NCBI RefSeq assembly: GCF_030548465.1
Contig: NZ_JAUOSF010000003.1
Location: 1 to 64,000, forward strand
Length of the DNA stretch: 64,000 nucleotides
Direction: 5' to 3'
Source of the DNA: Tamlana sp. 2_MG-2023
GTDB lineage: Bacteria; Bacteroidota; Bacteroidia; Flavobacteriales; Flavobacteriaceae
Shown in pieces: positions 35,190 through 44,483 of the stretch. Position numbers and translations under genes: made by a program. The notes beneath the pieces are model-generated. The model did not search any database, had not been told where the DNA came from, and saw nothing but the letters and a program-made list of their open reading frames with translations. The stretch's first letter is position 1. Each line of letters starts with the position of its first letter.

Positions 35190-38100
35190 GGCTTTCCTTA
35201 AAGTATTCTTTTACACGTTCTTTATAAACTGGCTGCAAAGGTAAAGCTTGTCTGTTTAATATTTCTGTAGTTTTAAAATATTGTTTAGCCTGAGGAATTT
35301 GATTAATGTTAGAATCTTTATACAAGCGCTTACTACTTTCAGATTCACGCTTCTCATCTTCGCCTTGTTCTAAAGTAGCATTTTCCATTTTCAACAATTG
35401 ATGTTTTAAATTCATCATTTTTTGAAGCGTCTGTTTAGTAAACCCTTTATTCAATAATTCCATTTCAATCTGTTCCATCTGCCTCACTAAGCCACCACCT
35501 TTTCCACCTAAACCTTCCTTCGCTAAGCGTTCCTCTAAAGCTTGTCTTAATTCCTGTTGTTGTTTATAAATTTCAAATAACATGGCATCTTGCATTTCAG
35601 AATGATCTTCTCCTTCTCCACCATTTTGTTTTCCGTTTTCACCTGTCTTAGAACCTTTACCATCCTTTCCTAAACTCCCTTTATTTCCATCTTGGTCTCC
35701 ACCCTTTTCGCCTGCCTTACCAGACTCACCCGCTTTACCCTCCTTACCTTCGCCTTCTTGCTTTCCTTCACCTTCTTTAGGTTTTCCTTCTTCACCAGAC
35801 TTCATGCCTTCTTCCATCATTTTATTAAGCTCTTCTTGCCCCATAATAATGTCAGGTAACTGCATTTCCCCTTGCCCCCCTTTTCCAGCAGACATGCTCA
35901 TGCTCTCCTCCATATTATCCAGCACATCACTTAACATATCAGATAAGTTATTAGTTGCTGTAATGATGAATTGTTGATTTGATATGGCTTGAAATAAATG
36001 ATTATCTGCAAACAACTCTAAAGCTTTATCGATGTTATAATAAACTTCTGAAATTTCTTTATTCACCTGTTCAGATAATTTTGGCTGACGCAAAGAAAGC
36101 GCAAACAAACTATCATCTACATGCTCAAAATACTCACGCAAATTATTTTGTTTTTTAAGATAACTAGCAAATTTATTATGATTGCCTTCTATATTTTTAA
36201 AACGATTCATTAAGTCTTCTTCTTCAAATGAAAACAAAACCAGATTATCAAGAATTTGACGCAGCATGTCCATATCCTCTTGCATCTTTTCTTGACCACC
36301 AGCTTGCATGGCCCCTTTCATATTAGCGCTCATTTGTTTCATTTTTTCAGCAGCCTTTTTCTGACTCTTTTGAGCATTCTTTAGTTGCTGATCGTTTTCT
36401 TGTCCCCCAGCATCTTGTCTCGATTCTGGCGTTTCCTTTTCTTCTAATTGTTGAAGCGCTTCTGTAGCTTTTTGTTGTTCATTATCAACTTCCTTTTCAT
36501 CTAATTTATCGCGTGGAATATCAATAGGTTTTTTAAGCGCCTTACTCTCCTCTTCTAAGTTTTCAATTTCCTTTTTATAGTCGTGGAATTTTCTATTTAA
36601 AGAATCCTGGGCTTTCTTATTATTTTCATCTTTAGATTTTTCTGACAAGGCTTCTTGTGCTTCAGCTAGTTTTTGTAAATCATCCTGGAGTTTTTCTAAT
36701 TTTTTTTCTACATAAAACCGTTTAGTCAATTCTAGCATTTGTTCTAAACCACGTTTCTTACTTTTATTCTGTTTGGATAATTCTTCAAGTTTATCAATCA
36801 ACTCTTCTTTGTTAATTTTCTCCTGAAGCCGTTCCAATTCACGAAGTAACTTTTCATCCTTTTTAAGTTGTTCTTCATTCTCCCTTAAACGTTCCTTCAA
36901 ATCTTCCTTAAACTGATCTTCTTTTTTGTTTTCCTTCTGAAATTCCTCTAAATTATCAGTGAGCTTTTTATTGAAATTTTTCATCATTTCATCTTGCTGC
37001 TTTTGATATTTTAAAAACGATTCTAATTTCTTCTTATCATTAAAATTCAAATTCTTTTTTTCGCGTTGTGTCTTGGTTAATTCATCAAGTTTCTTTTCTT
37101 GTGTATCGAACTTTTCTAAGGATTTATTAAAATTATCAATAGATTCTCGCTGCTCTTCTAAACTTCTTTGCTCTTCTTCATCTAAAGTACGTTTTCTATA
37201 ACTAAATATCTGACTTTTAGCGGTTTTATAATTATTAACACGATCATTATCAACTACTTGAAAATATAAATCATAAGAAACAGCTGCTTCAATTTCAAGA
37301 TTATTAGGAAAAGCTGAAATGAAATCTGCAATATTTCCATTGGCAATAGGAATAGAAACAACAGCCTTTTCATTCTCACTATTAGAAGGGTAATATACCA
37401 TTTGAAGTTTTGAAAATCCGTAATCGTCACTAACCTGGCCGTAGAAATATAAACTTTGTAAATCAACAGAATCCTTTTCAACTTTTAATTTAATTTCTGG
37501 ATATTCATCCTTTACAACCCCAATATTAAAGGCTAGATTTTCATAATTCCGTAAGGCATTATTACTAGTACTAAGCGTATATGCATAATTATTAAAAAGG
37601 CGTTTTGTCGTTTCAAAAACACCAGGATTAGAAACCTTAAAACTCGTGGTATCTTTTGCAAAAATTTGAACTTCTTCAGTAGATTTCGTGTATAGTTTCC
37701 AAGTCACTTTTGTCCCTTCAGGAACTAGGGCGTTTCCCGTACTTTTGAAAACGTCATCTGCTTTTTTTGTATAATCAGGATAATCTAGAATCATATTGAA
37801 ACTTACCAACGAAGGCGTTTCTATAACATGAAGTTCGTAATACTTCGAATACACATTATTAGAAGACAATTGGAATTGGATATTTTCCTTAGGTTGTGAA
37901 AAAACATATTCAAAAGCTCCTACGCCCTTTTGCTCTAAAAAATAATTTTCATCATTATAAGTGATTTGCACATTTTCAGGAACAACATCACCAGCGGTTT
38001 TAACAATCAATTTAAAATCATTGCTTTCAATAGCGTTTAAATTTTCGTTCATCACAAAAAACTGAAACGGTGCTGGTGGTTCATAAGCCGTTTTATAATC

Positions 38101-38649
38101 GACCACACGTTTATAGCTATCACTAAACCAATTGATATTTCCTGACAAATAGATAACTCCTAAAATAATTACAGGAATCGCAGCATATTTTAAATACCCC
38201 AGATTCTCTTTAAAATTTACAGCAAGCTTAAAAGGCACGGGTTGTAACTCTAACGATTTTTGTTCGATGCTTGCTAAAAGTAATTCCGATTGTGTTTTAT
38301 CCCGATGTAATTGAAGAACATTTAATAATTTATCGTTCACTTCCGGAAAATGCTTTCCAATAATATTAGAAGCCTCATCGTAATTTATACCTTTTTGAAG
38401 CTTTAATAATTTGGCCAGCGGTAAAAAAATGAATTTGATTAATAAGCCAAACTCTACCAAAATAAACAACCAAAACAATCCTGTTCTAAAACTCGGCCGT
38501 AGCCATAAAACAGATTCAATAAACAGCGTTAATAAAAAATATAACAAGCCCATGGCGAAAAATAAAATGGCGCCTTTAAGCAATTCATTCGTATAAAATC
38601 GCCTAATAAATACTTCTAATTTTTGCTGTATGATTTTGAAATTATTCAT
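35182..38649 (-). CDS. DUF4175 family membrane protein
   Basis: This 1155-residue protein has two N-terminal transmembrane helices (about 22-42 and 48-66), a third at about 150-168, a beta-rich periplasmic part (about 180-480, with YPEIKLKVEKDSVDLQ), and a long coiled coil from about 490 to 770 (EEQRSLEEQRESIDNFNKSL). Residues about 930-1010 are a Gly/Lys/Glu low-complexity stretch. This is the DUF4175 architecture of Bacteroidota. Function unknown; size and layout suggest an envelope scaffold. It overlaps ybeY by 8 bases. Confidence 0.9.
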   Translation of the reverse strand: MNNFKIIQQKLEVFIRRFYTNELLKGAILFFAMGLLYFLLTLFIESVLWLRPSFRTGLFWLFILVEFGLLIKFIFLPLAKLLKLQKGINYDEASNIIGKHFPEVNDKLLNVLQLHRDKTQSELLLASIEQKSLELQPVPFKLAVNFKENLGYLKYAAIPVIILGVIYLSGNINWFSDSYKRVVDYKTAYEPPAPFQFFVMNENLNAIESNDFKLIVKTAGDVVPENVQITYNDENYFLEQKGVGAFEYVFSQPKENIQFQLSSNNVYSKYYELHVIETPSLVSFNMILDYPDYTKKADDVFKSTGNALVPEGTKVTWKLYTKSTEEVQIFAKDTTSFKVSNPGVFETTKRLFNNYAYTLSTSNNALRNYENLAFNIGVVKDEYPEIKLKVEKDSVDLQSLYFYGQVSDDYGFSKLQMVYYPSNSENEKAVVSIPIANGNIADFISAFPNNLEIEAAVSYDLYFQVVDNDRVNNYKTAKSQIFSYRKRTLDEEEQRSLEEQRESIDNFNKSLEKFDTQEKKLDELTKTQREKKNLNFNDKKKLESFLKYQKQQDEMMKNFNKKLTDNLEEFQKENKKEDQFKEDLKERLRENEEQLKKDEKLLRELERLQEKINKEELIDKLEELSKQNKSKKRGLEQMLELTKRFYVEKKLEKLQDDLQKLAEAQEALSEKSKDENNKKAQDSLNRKFHDYKKEIENLEEESKALKKPIDIPRDKLDEKEVDNEQQKATEALQQLEEKETPESRQDAGGQENDQQLKNAQKSQKKAAEKMKQMSANMKGAMQAGGQEKMQEDMDMLRQILDNLVLFSFEEEDLMNRFKNIEGNHNKFASYLKKQNNLREYFEHVDDSLFALSLRQPKLSEQVNKEISEVYYNIDKALELFADNHLFQAISNQQFIITATNNLSDMLSDVLDNMEESMSMSAGKGGQGEMQLPDIIMGQEELNKMMEEGMKSGEEGKPKEGEGKQEGEGKEGKAGESGKAGEKGGDQDGNKGSLGKDGKGSKTGENGKQNGGEGEDHSEMQDAMLFEIYKQQQELRQALEERLAKEGLGGKGGGLVRQMEQIEMELLNKGFTKQTLQKMMNLKHQLLKMENATLEQGEDEKRESESSKRLYKDSNINQIPQAKQYFKTTEILNRQALPLQPVYKERVKEYFKESHD

Positions 38650-38738
38650 GTACTTATCGAAACTGCTTCGTATATAAACTTTTAACTTACTAAACTACAA
38701 TTTTATTTTTTACAAGGTTCAAAATTAGCTGTTAATTG

Positions 38739-38746
38739 TATCTTTG
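38739..38746 (+). promoter_or_regulatory. -7 box for gltX
   Basis: TATCTTTG followed by CAGC matches TAnnTTTG and lies 56 bases before the gltX ATG, in the gap between divergent genes. Confidence 0.6.
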
Positions 38747-38802
38747 CAGCGCTTTCCATTAATATATTTTGGAAGCCATTTTCACAAGAAATTTAAAATA
38801 TC

Positions 38803-40320
38803 ATGACCAAAAAAGTTCGTGTGCGTTTTGCACCTAGCCCAACAGGACCCTTACATATTGGTGGCGTAAGAACCGCTTTATTCAATTATTTGTTTGCTAA
38901 AAAACACGGTGGCGATTTCATCTTACGTATTGAAGACACCGACCAAAACCGCTATGTAGAAGGTGCCGAACAATACATTATAGACGCCTTAAAATGGTGT
39001 GGTATGCCATTCGACGAGGGTGTTGGCAAGGAAGGTGAATATGGTCCTTACAGACAAAGTGAACGTAAAGATTTATACAAACAGTATGCAGACGACTTAA
39101 TTGCATCTGGGAATGCTTATTACGCTTTTGATACTGCTGAAACTTTAGATTTCCATCGAAAAGACCATGAAGCTAAAGGAAAAACCTTTATTTATAACTG
39201 GCATAACCGATTAAAATTAAGCAATTCATTAGCGCTTAGCGCGGAAGAAACTCAAGAGAAATTAGATGCTGGTGAAGATTATGTGATCCGTTTTAAATCA
39301 CCTCAAGACGAAACTTTACACCTTAAAGACATTATTCGTGGTGATATTAAGATAGATACGAATATTTTAGACGATAAAGTTTTATATAAAAGTGATGGGA
39401 TGCCAACGTACCATTTGGCAAATATTGTAGACGACCATTTAATGAAGATCACTCATGTTATTCGTGGTGAAGAATGGTTACCTTCTCTGGCTTTGCACTA
39501 CCAATTGTACCAAGCATTTGGTTGGGAAGCTCCAGAATTTGCACATTTACCTCTAATTTTAAAACCTACCGGAAAAGGAAAATTAAGTAAGCGTGATGGT
39601 GATAAATTAGGATTTCCAGTGTTTCCTTTAGAATGGAAAGACCCAAAAACAAATGATGTATCAAGAGGCTATAAGGAAGATGGTTATTTCCCTGAAGCTA
39701 TGGTGAATTTCTTAGCCTTTTTAGGTTGGAATCCAGGTACTGAACAAGAGATATTTAGTCTTGAAGCACTTATAAATGCCTTCGATTTAGAACGCGTTAA
39801 TAAATCTGGTGCCCGTTTTGATCCAGATAAAACAAAATGGTTTAACCACCATTACATGCAAGAGCAACATAACGATATACTTGCGGAAACTTTTAAACCA
39901 ATTGTTGATGAAAAAACAGCTTCGGATATCGATTTACAATACATCAGTATGGCGGTTGGGTTAATCAAGGAACGTGCTACTTTTGTATCCGATTTTTGGG
40001 ATTTAAGCCACTATTTCTTCATGGCGCCTACTTCATATGATGAAAAAGCATCGAAAAAAGCTTTTAAAGAAGAAACTAAAGACATTTTATCTGAAGTCAT
40101 TACTATTGTGAGAAGCATTGAAGATTTCACTGTTGAAAACATGCAAACCGCAATTAAGGGTTGGATTACTACCAACGAAATTGGTTTCGGAAAAGTTATG
40201 ATGCCATTACGTTTAGCTTTAGTTGGAGCTTTACAAGGTCCAGATGTTTTCGATATCATGTACATGATTGGCAAAAACGAAAGCATAAAACGTATTGAAA
40301 ACGTCATTTCAATACTATAA
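38803..40320 (+). CDS. gltX: Glutamyl-tRNA synthetase
   Basis: GltX charges tRNA-Glu. The 505-residue class I synthetase has the HIGH motif in FAPSPTGPLHIGGVRTALFN (residues 8-27), RIEDTDQNR, the MPTYHLANIVDDHLM block and the KMSKS equivalent GKLSKRDGD, then the helical anticodon-binding domain (NFLAFLGWNPG and onward). Length is normal for a bacterial discriminating or non-discriminating enzyme; the type is not decidable here. A long palindrome lies just after the stop. Confidence 0.98.
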   Translation: MTKKVRVRFAPSPTGPLHIGGVRTALFNYLFAKKHGGDFILRIEDTDQNRYVEGAEQYIIDALKWCGMPFDEGVGKEGEYGPYRQSERKDLYKQYADDLIASGNAYYAFDTAETLDFHRKDHEAKGKTFIYNWHNRLKLSNSLALSAEETQEKLDAGEDYVIRFKSPQDETLHLKDIIRGDIKIDTNILDDKVLYKSDGMPTYHLANIVDDHLMKITHVIRGEEWLPSLALHYQLYQAFGWEAPEFAHLPLILKPTGKGKLSKRDGDKLGFPVFPLEWKDPKTNDVSRGYKEDGYFPEAMVNFLAFLGWNPGTEQEIFSLEALINAFDLERVNKSGARFDPDKTKWFNHHYMQEQHNDILAETFKPIVDEKTASDIDLQYISMAVGLIKERATFVSDFWDLSHYFFMAPTSYDEKASKKAFKEETKDILSEVITIVRSIEDFTVENMQTAIKGWITTNEIGFGKVMMPLRLALVGALQGPDVFDIMYMIGKNESIKRIENVISIL

Positions 40321-40326
40321 TTTTCT

Positions 40327-40390
40327 AATTATCCTGAACTTATTTTAACTGAAGCTTACTTCAGAATTAAAAAATAAGTTCAGGATAATT
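40327..40390. terminator. Bidirectional terminator with nested hairpins
   Basis: Two perfect 20-bp arms (40327-40346 and 40371-40390) enclose a second hairpin CTGAAG/CTTCAG (40349-40364). It sits between convergent gltX and the beta-barrel gene, with T-rich ends on both strands. Confidence 0.85.
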
Positions 40391-40394
40391 CTTT

Positions 40395-41078
40395 TTAAAA
40401 AGTAAATGTTGCCGCTAAAACCAACATTTGTTGATGGCCTTCAAACTTCGATTTACCACCAGTATGATCTACATTTTCCTTATTTAACTTATCCAGACTA
40501 TTGGTGAAACCGTAAATATATTGACCTTTAATCATAAAATTTCTAATCCCAACTGAAGCACCAACAACACCATTAACATGAAACTTAGATAACTCTCTAA
40601 CGGCATCGGCTGTTAGATTATCATAGTTATTTATATAATAATCCTCCTGACGTTCATCACGAAATTCTAAATTTCCATTGTGCTGTAACATGGGGCCTAA
40701 ATCGATAGTAAGGTAATTTTTTATCAACTTAACATGTAAAGAAAAGTCTAATTGAACCACTAACAATTTGTAATCGATATAACTTTCTTCAAGACTTAAT
40801 AAACTTGGTCTTCCTAAAATTTCAATTTTATTTTCAGAAAACTGCATGCCATAGCTTAAATTATACCATCTATGTGGTATATCTACGGAAGCACGTAAAC
40901 CACCTAGATAACCATTGGAAGCTTTGGTAGTAAAATTATCGGTTATGATATCAAACTGTGTAATACCACCAGTAATTCCAAAACCATTTCTAATTTGATA
41001 ACGTCCGCTTTGAGAAAAACTTTTTGTAACAAAACATAGTATTGTTGCTACTAATAATAAAAATGACTTATATTTCAT
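40395..41078 (-). CDS. Outer-membrane beta-barrel protein (PorT-like family)
   Basis: The 227-residue protein has a signal peptide (cut after VTKSFSQ) and alternating strands such as YQIRNGFGITGGITQFDI, GGLRASVDIPHRWYNLSYGM and GVRNFMIKGQYIYG-type repeats ending MLVLAATFTF, the typical C-terminal aromatic of a barrel. This fits the outer-membrane beta-barrel domains common in Bacteroidota; PorT itself is a T9SS component, but this assignment is only to the general fold. It is convergent with gltX. Confidence 0.75.
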   Translation of the reverse strand: MKYKSFLLLVATILCFVTKSFSQSGRYQIRNGFGITGGITQFDIITDNFTTKASNGYLGGLRASVDIPHRWYNLSYGMQFSENKIEILGRPSLLSLEESYIDYKLLVVQLDFSLHVKLIKNYLTIDLGPMLQHNGNLEFRDERQEDYYINNYDNLTADAVRELSKFHVNGVVGASVGIRNFMIKGQYIYGFTNSLDKLNKENVDHTGGKSKFEGHQQMLVLAATFTF

Positions 41079-41151
41079 ACATTTTGCATTAAAATGCTAA
41101 AATAGTATATTTTCCATATCTTAAAACTTCTAACTTTTTAAACTCAATTTT

Positions 41152-42084
41152 ATGAATTTCGTTACCATTCCAATTATCGTCCTTATAATCTTTATAATAA
41201 TTTCAGGACTATTTACCGTAAAACAACAAACTGCAGCCATTATAGAACGCTTTGGTAAATTCCAAAGTATTCGTCATTCTGGACTTCAATTAAAAATTCC
41301 TTTAGTTGATCGTGTAGCAGGCCGATTGAGTTTAAAAATTCAGCAATTAGACGTGATTATAGAAACAAAAACCTTAGATGATGTATTTGTTCGCCTCAAA
41401 GTTTCGGTGCAATACCGCGTAATTAGCGAAAAAGTTTACGATGCTTTTTACAAGTTAGATTACCCGCATGAACAAATCACCTCTTACGTTTTTGATGTAG
41501 TACGTGCAGAAGTTCCTAAAATGAAATTAGATGATGTTTTCGTGAAAAAGGATGATATTGCTTTGGCTGTAAAAGCGGAATTAAACGATGCCATGTTAGA
41601 TTACGGATTCGATATCATAAAAACATTAGTAACAGATATTGATCCAGATGCACAAGTAAAAGCAGCGATGAACCGTATTAACGCTTCCGATAGAGAAAAA
41701 ACAGCGGCCCAATATGAAGGTGATGCCCAACGTATTTTAATTGTTGAAAAAGCAAAAGCTGAAGCTGAAAGTAAGCGTTTACAAGGACAAGGTATTGCCG
41801 ATCAGCGTCGTGAAATAGCACGCGGATTAGAAGAATCGGTTGAAGTATTAAACCGTGTGGGTATTAACAGCCAAGAAGCCTCTGCCCTAATTGTTGTAAC
41901 GCAGCACTACGATACCCTACAATCTTTAGGTGAAGAAACCAACAGTAACTTAATTTTATTACCAAACGCCCCACAAGCCGGAAGTAACATGTTAAATGAT
42001 ATGGTCGCTAGTTTTGCCGCGAGTAACCAGATTGGTGAAGCAATGAAAGCACAGAAGAAGAAACAAGCAGAAGATAATGAGTAA
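41152..42084 (+). CDS. SPFH/band-7 domain protein
   Basis: The 310-residue protein has an N-terminal membrane helix (about residues 4-22), then the SPFH domain (QQTAAIIERFGKFQSIRHSG, LKIPLVDRVAGRL, VRLKVSVQYRVISEKVYDAF), an Ala/Glu-rich helix with EGDAQRILIVEKAKAEAESK, and a C-terminal tail (SNMLNDMVASFAASNQI). Such stomatin-like proteins form membrane microdomain rings and often work with a NfeD or protease partner; no such partner is next to it. A terminator lies 215 bases after the stop. Confidence 0.92.
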   Translation: MNFVTIPIIVLIIFIIISGLFTVKQQTAAIIERFGKFQSIRHSGLQLKIPLVDRVAGRLSLKIQQLDVIIETKTLDDVFVRLKVSVQYRVISEKVYDAFYKLDYPHEQITSYVFDVVRAEVPKMKLDDVFVKKDDIALAVKAELNDAMLDYGFDIIKTLVTDIDPDAQVKAAMNRINASDREKTAAQYEGDAQRILIVEKAKAEAESKRLQGQGIADQRREIARGLEESVEVLNRVGINSQEASALIVVTQHYDTLQSLGEETNSNLILLPNAPQAGSNMLNDMVASFAASNQIGEAMKAQKKKQAEDNE

Positions 42085-42108
42085 AATTTTTATTCTTTTA
42101 TAAAGACG

Positions 42109-42255
42109 TTGAATTGTTTATTTGTTGAACTGTGTCGCTAGCGAAAGATGTTGACGTTTTATGTTGATTTCGAAAACTGTTGAATCGTTTATTTGTTGAA
42201 TCGTTGAGCCGTGTCTCTTGCGAAACCAATAATCGTTTATTCGTTTAATTGTTTA
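42109..42255. repeat. Imperfect direct repeats with GTTTATT core
   Basis: GTTGAATTGTTTATTTG and GTTGAATCGTTTATTTG start about 71 bases apart, each followed by a TGTGTC..GCGAAA block. GTTGAATCGTTTATT (42179-42193) has its exact reverse complement at 42658-42672. Confidence 0.6.
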
Positions 42256-42299
42256 AACGGATTCAAAAAAACAAAATCATATTTATAGAATTTTAACAG

Positions 42300-42331
42300 G
42301 CCTTATGTTTATGAAACATGAGGCTTTTTAT
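42300..42331 (+). terminator. Terminator after the SPFH gene
   Basis: GCCTTATGTTT and AAACATGAGGC form an 11-bp stem (one wobble) with ATG loop, then TTTTTA. Confidence 0.85.
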
Positions 42332-42380
42332 TTGAAGGAGATTCAATGTTTTTCTGTTTAGTGTCGTAAATCAACAATCT

Positions 42381-42410
42381 CGTCATGCTGAACTTGATTC
42401 AGCATCTCAT
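42381..42410 (+). repeat. REP-like hairpin element (TCATGCTGAACTTG type), forward copy
   Basis: ATGCTGAA and TTCAGCAT flank CTTGA. The core CGTCA...GAACTTG.TTCAG is a repeat I associate with Flavobacteriaceae intergenic DNA. A related copy lies on the other strand at 42543-42570. Confidence 0.55.
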
Positions 42411-42542
42411 TACTACTTTAGGTGCATAAATTTTAGTAAAACCTGAAAAGAAAGGTTCAAGAAAACAAGATAAGGTTGTCCTAGTTTATGTATATACCGA
42501 TAAAATTTAAGCTATAATCAAACCAAACGTGAGCCACTTTAT

Positions 42543-42570
42543 GCGACCCTGAAACAAGTTCTGGGTGACG
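42543..42570 (-). repeat. REP-like hairpin element, reverse copy
   Basis: On the minus strand it reads CGTCACCCAGAACTTGTTTC then AGGGTCGC, sharing the CGTCA and GAACTTG.TTCAG core with the forward copy 130 bases upstream. Confidence 0.55.
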
Positions 42571-42610
42571 TACGTTTGCAATATTTATAAGAATAAAATT
42601 ATTGAAATCC

Positions 42611-42705
42611 GGTTAAACGAATAAACATTTTTATAAACGTATAAACACCAATAAACCAATAAACGATTCAACAGTTAAACATTTTAATAAACAATTAAAC
42701 AACCT
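42611..42705. repeat. AATAAAC short-unit repeat
   Basis: Units of ATAAAC or TTAAAC recur at 6-12 base spacing about ten times, running into the stop codon of the adjacent leftward gene. Confidence 0.6.
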
Positions 42706-43855
42706 TAAAAGGGTGTCTCTCCTCCCATTCCTGCTTCGGGTTCATCAACTTAAAAACGGGTTTTAAAAGGGAGTTCAGTGACGGATTGGTGTGTTTCATA
42801 TACATCTGCATAGGAAGCCCTATCGCGCCCACAGAACTTTTAATGGTCATAGCTGTTCGCGCATAAACGATCTGCGTAAAACGATTTTCAATACCAAATT
42901 CTAACATATCATAAAGCATATTCAAATAGAGTTGATTGGGGTACTGATGTTCAGAATCATAACCCAAAAAATATGTTTCTAACTGTTTTCCGTTTAAAAT
43001 TAGGGTATAAAAACCAACCAATTCTTCGTCTAAGAAATAGCCGAAAATCTTAAAATGGTCTTGTAAATGCTGTTTTAGGCTTAAAAAATGATTCTCTGGA
43101 AGTCTAAAACTGTTAAATTTAGCATTATTAGAAACATTTAAATACAATTTATGAAGTGTTTTATTATGACTTTCAACAGCAGATAAATCCAATTCAACAC
43201 AGGTAATTTTACCTAATTTCTTTTTAGCGCGCTTGTAACGGTCTCTGTATTTTTTTGTTAATTCGGAAGTGTAATTCGTTATTGTTTGCCATTCTGAAGG
43301 TACTTTAAAAATCATGTTAGGTTGTACCGAAACTTGATGCAATTTATGTTTCTGAAAAACTGAAGCTTGGTTATACAAAACATCATCAGTAAAAAAGTCT
43401 TTGAAAATCATTAAACGCACCGTTTTCTTATGATTCACCTTAATACGTGTTTTTAGCGCGTTTAAAGCTTCCATAACCAAATCTGAATATGATGCGTAAG
43501 AAATCATTTTTTCGTTAAAAAACATCCCGTGTTGACCTGTATGGGTTAAATTACCAACCACCAAGACATTTCCTTTTAAAACTTTAGAAATCATTTTTTG
43601 AAACACCTCTTTGACACAAGACACTTCAGATTTTCTAAACATATCTTCCAAATACAATTTCACATGCTGAACAACGGCGACACCGATAAGTATATCCTCT
43701 AAAAAAACACCCACATAATACAACTGAATATTATCTGGCGCCCCTTGTTTTAAAGCAAATAAATACTTCTTTTGAAGGAAAATATCATGACTAGCTAGAG
43801 CATCCCAAGATTCTGGAAGTGCTTCACTACTGTCATAAATTTTATAGGTTTTCAA
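42695..43855 (-). CDS. GNAT/FemAB-like acyltransferase
   Basis: This 386-residue protein resembles the BioF2-like/FemAB transferase group: an N-terminal domain (SHDIFLQKKYLFALKQGAPD), a middle part with SELTKKYRDRYKRAKKKLG, a basic helix where acyl- or aminoacyl-transferase folds place their substrate loop, and a C-terminal GNAT core (FKIFGYFLDEELVGFYTLIL, ETYFLGYDSEHQYPNQLYLN). The acceptor is unknown; such enzymes modify lipids, peptides or peptidoglycan. It stands alone, with repeat-rich DNA after its stop. Confidence 0.75.
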   Translation of the reverse strand: MKTYKIYDSSEALPESWDALASHDIFLQKKYLFALKQGAPDNIQLYYVGVFLEDILIGVAVVQHVKLYLEDMFRKSEVSCVKEVFQKMISKVLKGNVLVVGNLTHTGQHGMFFNEKMISYASYSDLVMEALNALKTRIKVNHKKTVRLMIFKDFFTDDVLYNQASVFQKHKLHQVSVQPNMIFKVPSEWQTITNYTSELTKKYRDRYKRAKKKLGKITCVELDLSAVESHNKTLHKLYLNVSNNAKFNSFRLPENHFLSLKQHLQDHFKIFGYFLDEELVGFYTLILNGKQLETYFLGYDSEHQYPNQLYLNMLYDMLEFGIENRFTQIVYARTAMTIKSSVGAIGLPMQMYMKHTNPSLNSLLKPVFKLMNPKQEWEERHPFKVV

Positions 43856-43936
43856 TAGAAATAATAAAGACCGAAAATTACAATTCTCAGTCTTTATTTT
43901 AGTTAAAAGATTACAAAAATAATGTGATAGATAATA

Positions 43937-44425
43937 TTATTTCCAAGCGCAAATGATACCGCCCATGATGGCTAAAGTTACAATCCAATACCCACTATTT
44001 ATAAAAATATACTTTGCGCCTTTACGTTCAAATAAGGCATTAGTACCTAAAATTGGTAAAACAACAAATATACCGGTAAGTATACCATGTAAAGCACCAT
44101 GTTTAAAGGTTCTAAAATTATTAGCATAATCGGCTATAAAAGCATCATATGAAGGTAAGGCTTGCGTTGGATCTCCTCCTACCAAGCTTAAAGCACCAAC
44201 TTGGTGAATAACGATTCCAGGAAGTGCCGAAGATAACATGAATGCAAAAAGTAAGGCCAGACCAAATATTTTAGCCATGTTTCCTCCTTTTAATTCTGCT
44301 TCAGTTAATCCTGCAGCTTGCATCCAAGCATTTCCAAAGACTTTGGGGTGATACCAAATAAACCCGATAACTAAGGCCGAAAAAGCAGCAACAAGCATGG
44401 CAATAAGGTTTAAATAAGCTTCCAT
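43937..44425 (-). CDS. DUF1761 membrane protein
   Basis: The 162-residue protein starts MEAYLNLIAMLVAAFSALVI, has GFIWYHPKVFGNAWMQAAGL, and contains four hydrophobic helices (about 6-26, 51-70, 115-135, 142-160), matching DUF1761, a family of unknown function. The ATG at 44425 is used because the upstream in-frame stretch back to 44512 repeats the noncoding promoter region of the truncated copy at 47039-47167. A near-identical 96-bp block covering promoter and first codons recurs at 47113-47208. Confidence 0.88.
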   Translation of the reverse strand: MEAYLNLIAMLVAAFSALVIGFIWYHPKVFGNAWMQAAGLTEAELKGGNMAKIFGLALLFAFMLSSALPGIVIHQVGALSLVGGDPTQALPSYDAFIADYANNFRTFKHGALHGILTGIFVVLPILGTNALFERKGAKYIFINSGYWIVTLAIMGGIICAWK

Positions 44426-44466
44426 TTTATAAAGTTTAGTGGTTAGATTATAAAGGTAGTTAAAAT
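44371..44466. repeat. Direct repeat, copy 1 (DUF1761 promoter and first 18 codons)
   Basis: 96 bases, 95 identical to 47113-47208, same orientation. The two copies bracket the EptA-like and acyltransferase genes. Confidence 0.95.
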
Positions 44467-44483
44467 TTAAAAAAACAGGTTTA

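Larger units (their letters stand above)
42085..42694. other. 610-bp intergenic region rich in short repeats
   Basis: No gene was found. It holds, in order: an imperfect 40-48-bp direct repeat based on GTTGAAT.GTTTATTTGTTGAA (42109-42255), a terminator (42300-42331), two REP-like hairpins in opposite orientation (42381-42410 and 42543-42570), and a run of AATAAAC units (42611-42705) complementary to the first repeat. Confidence 0.75.
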
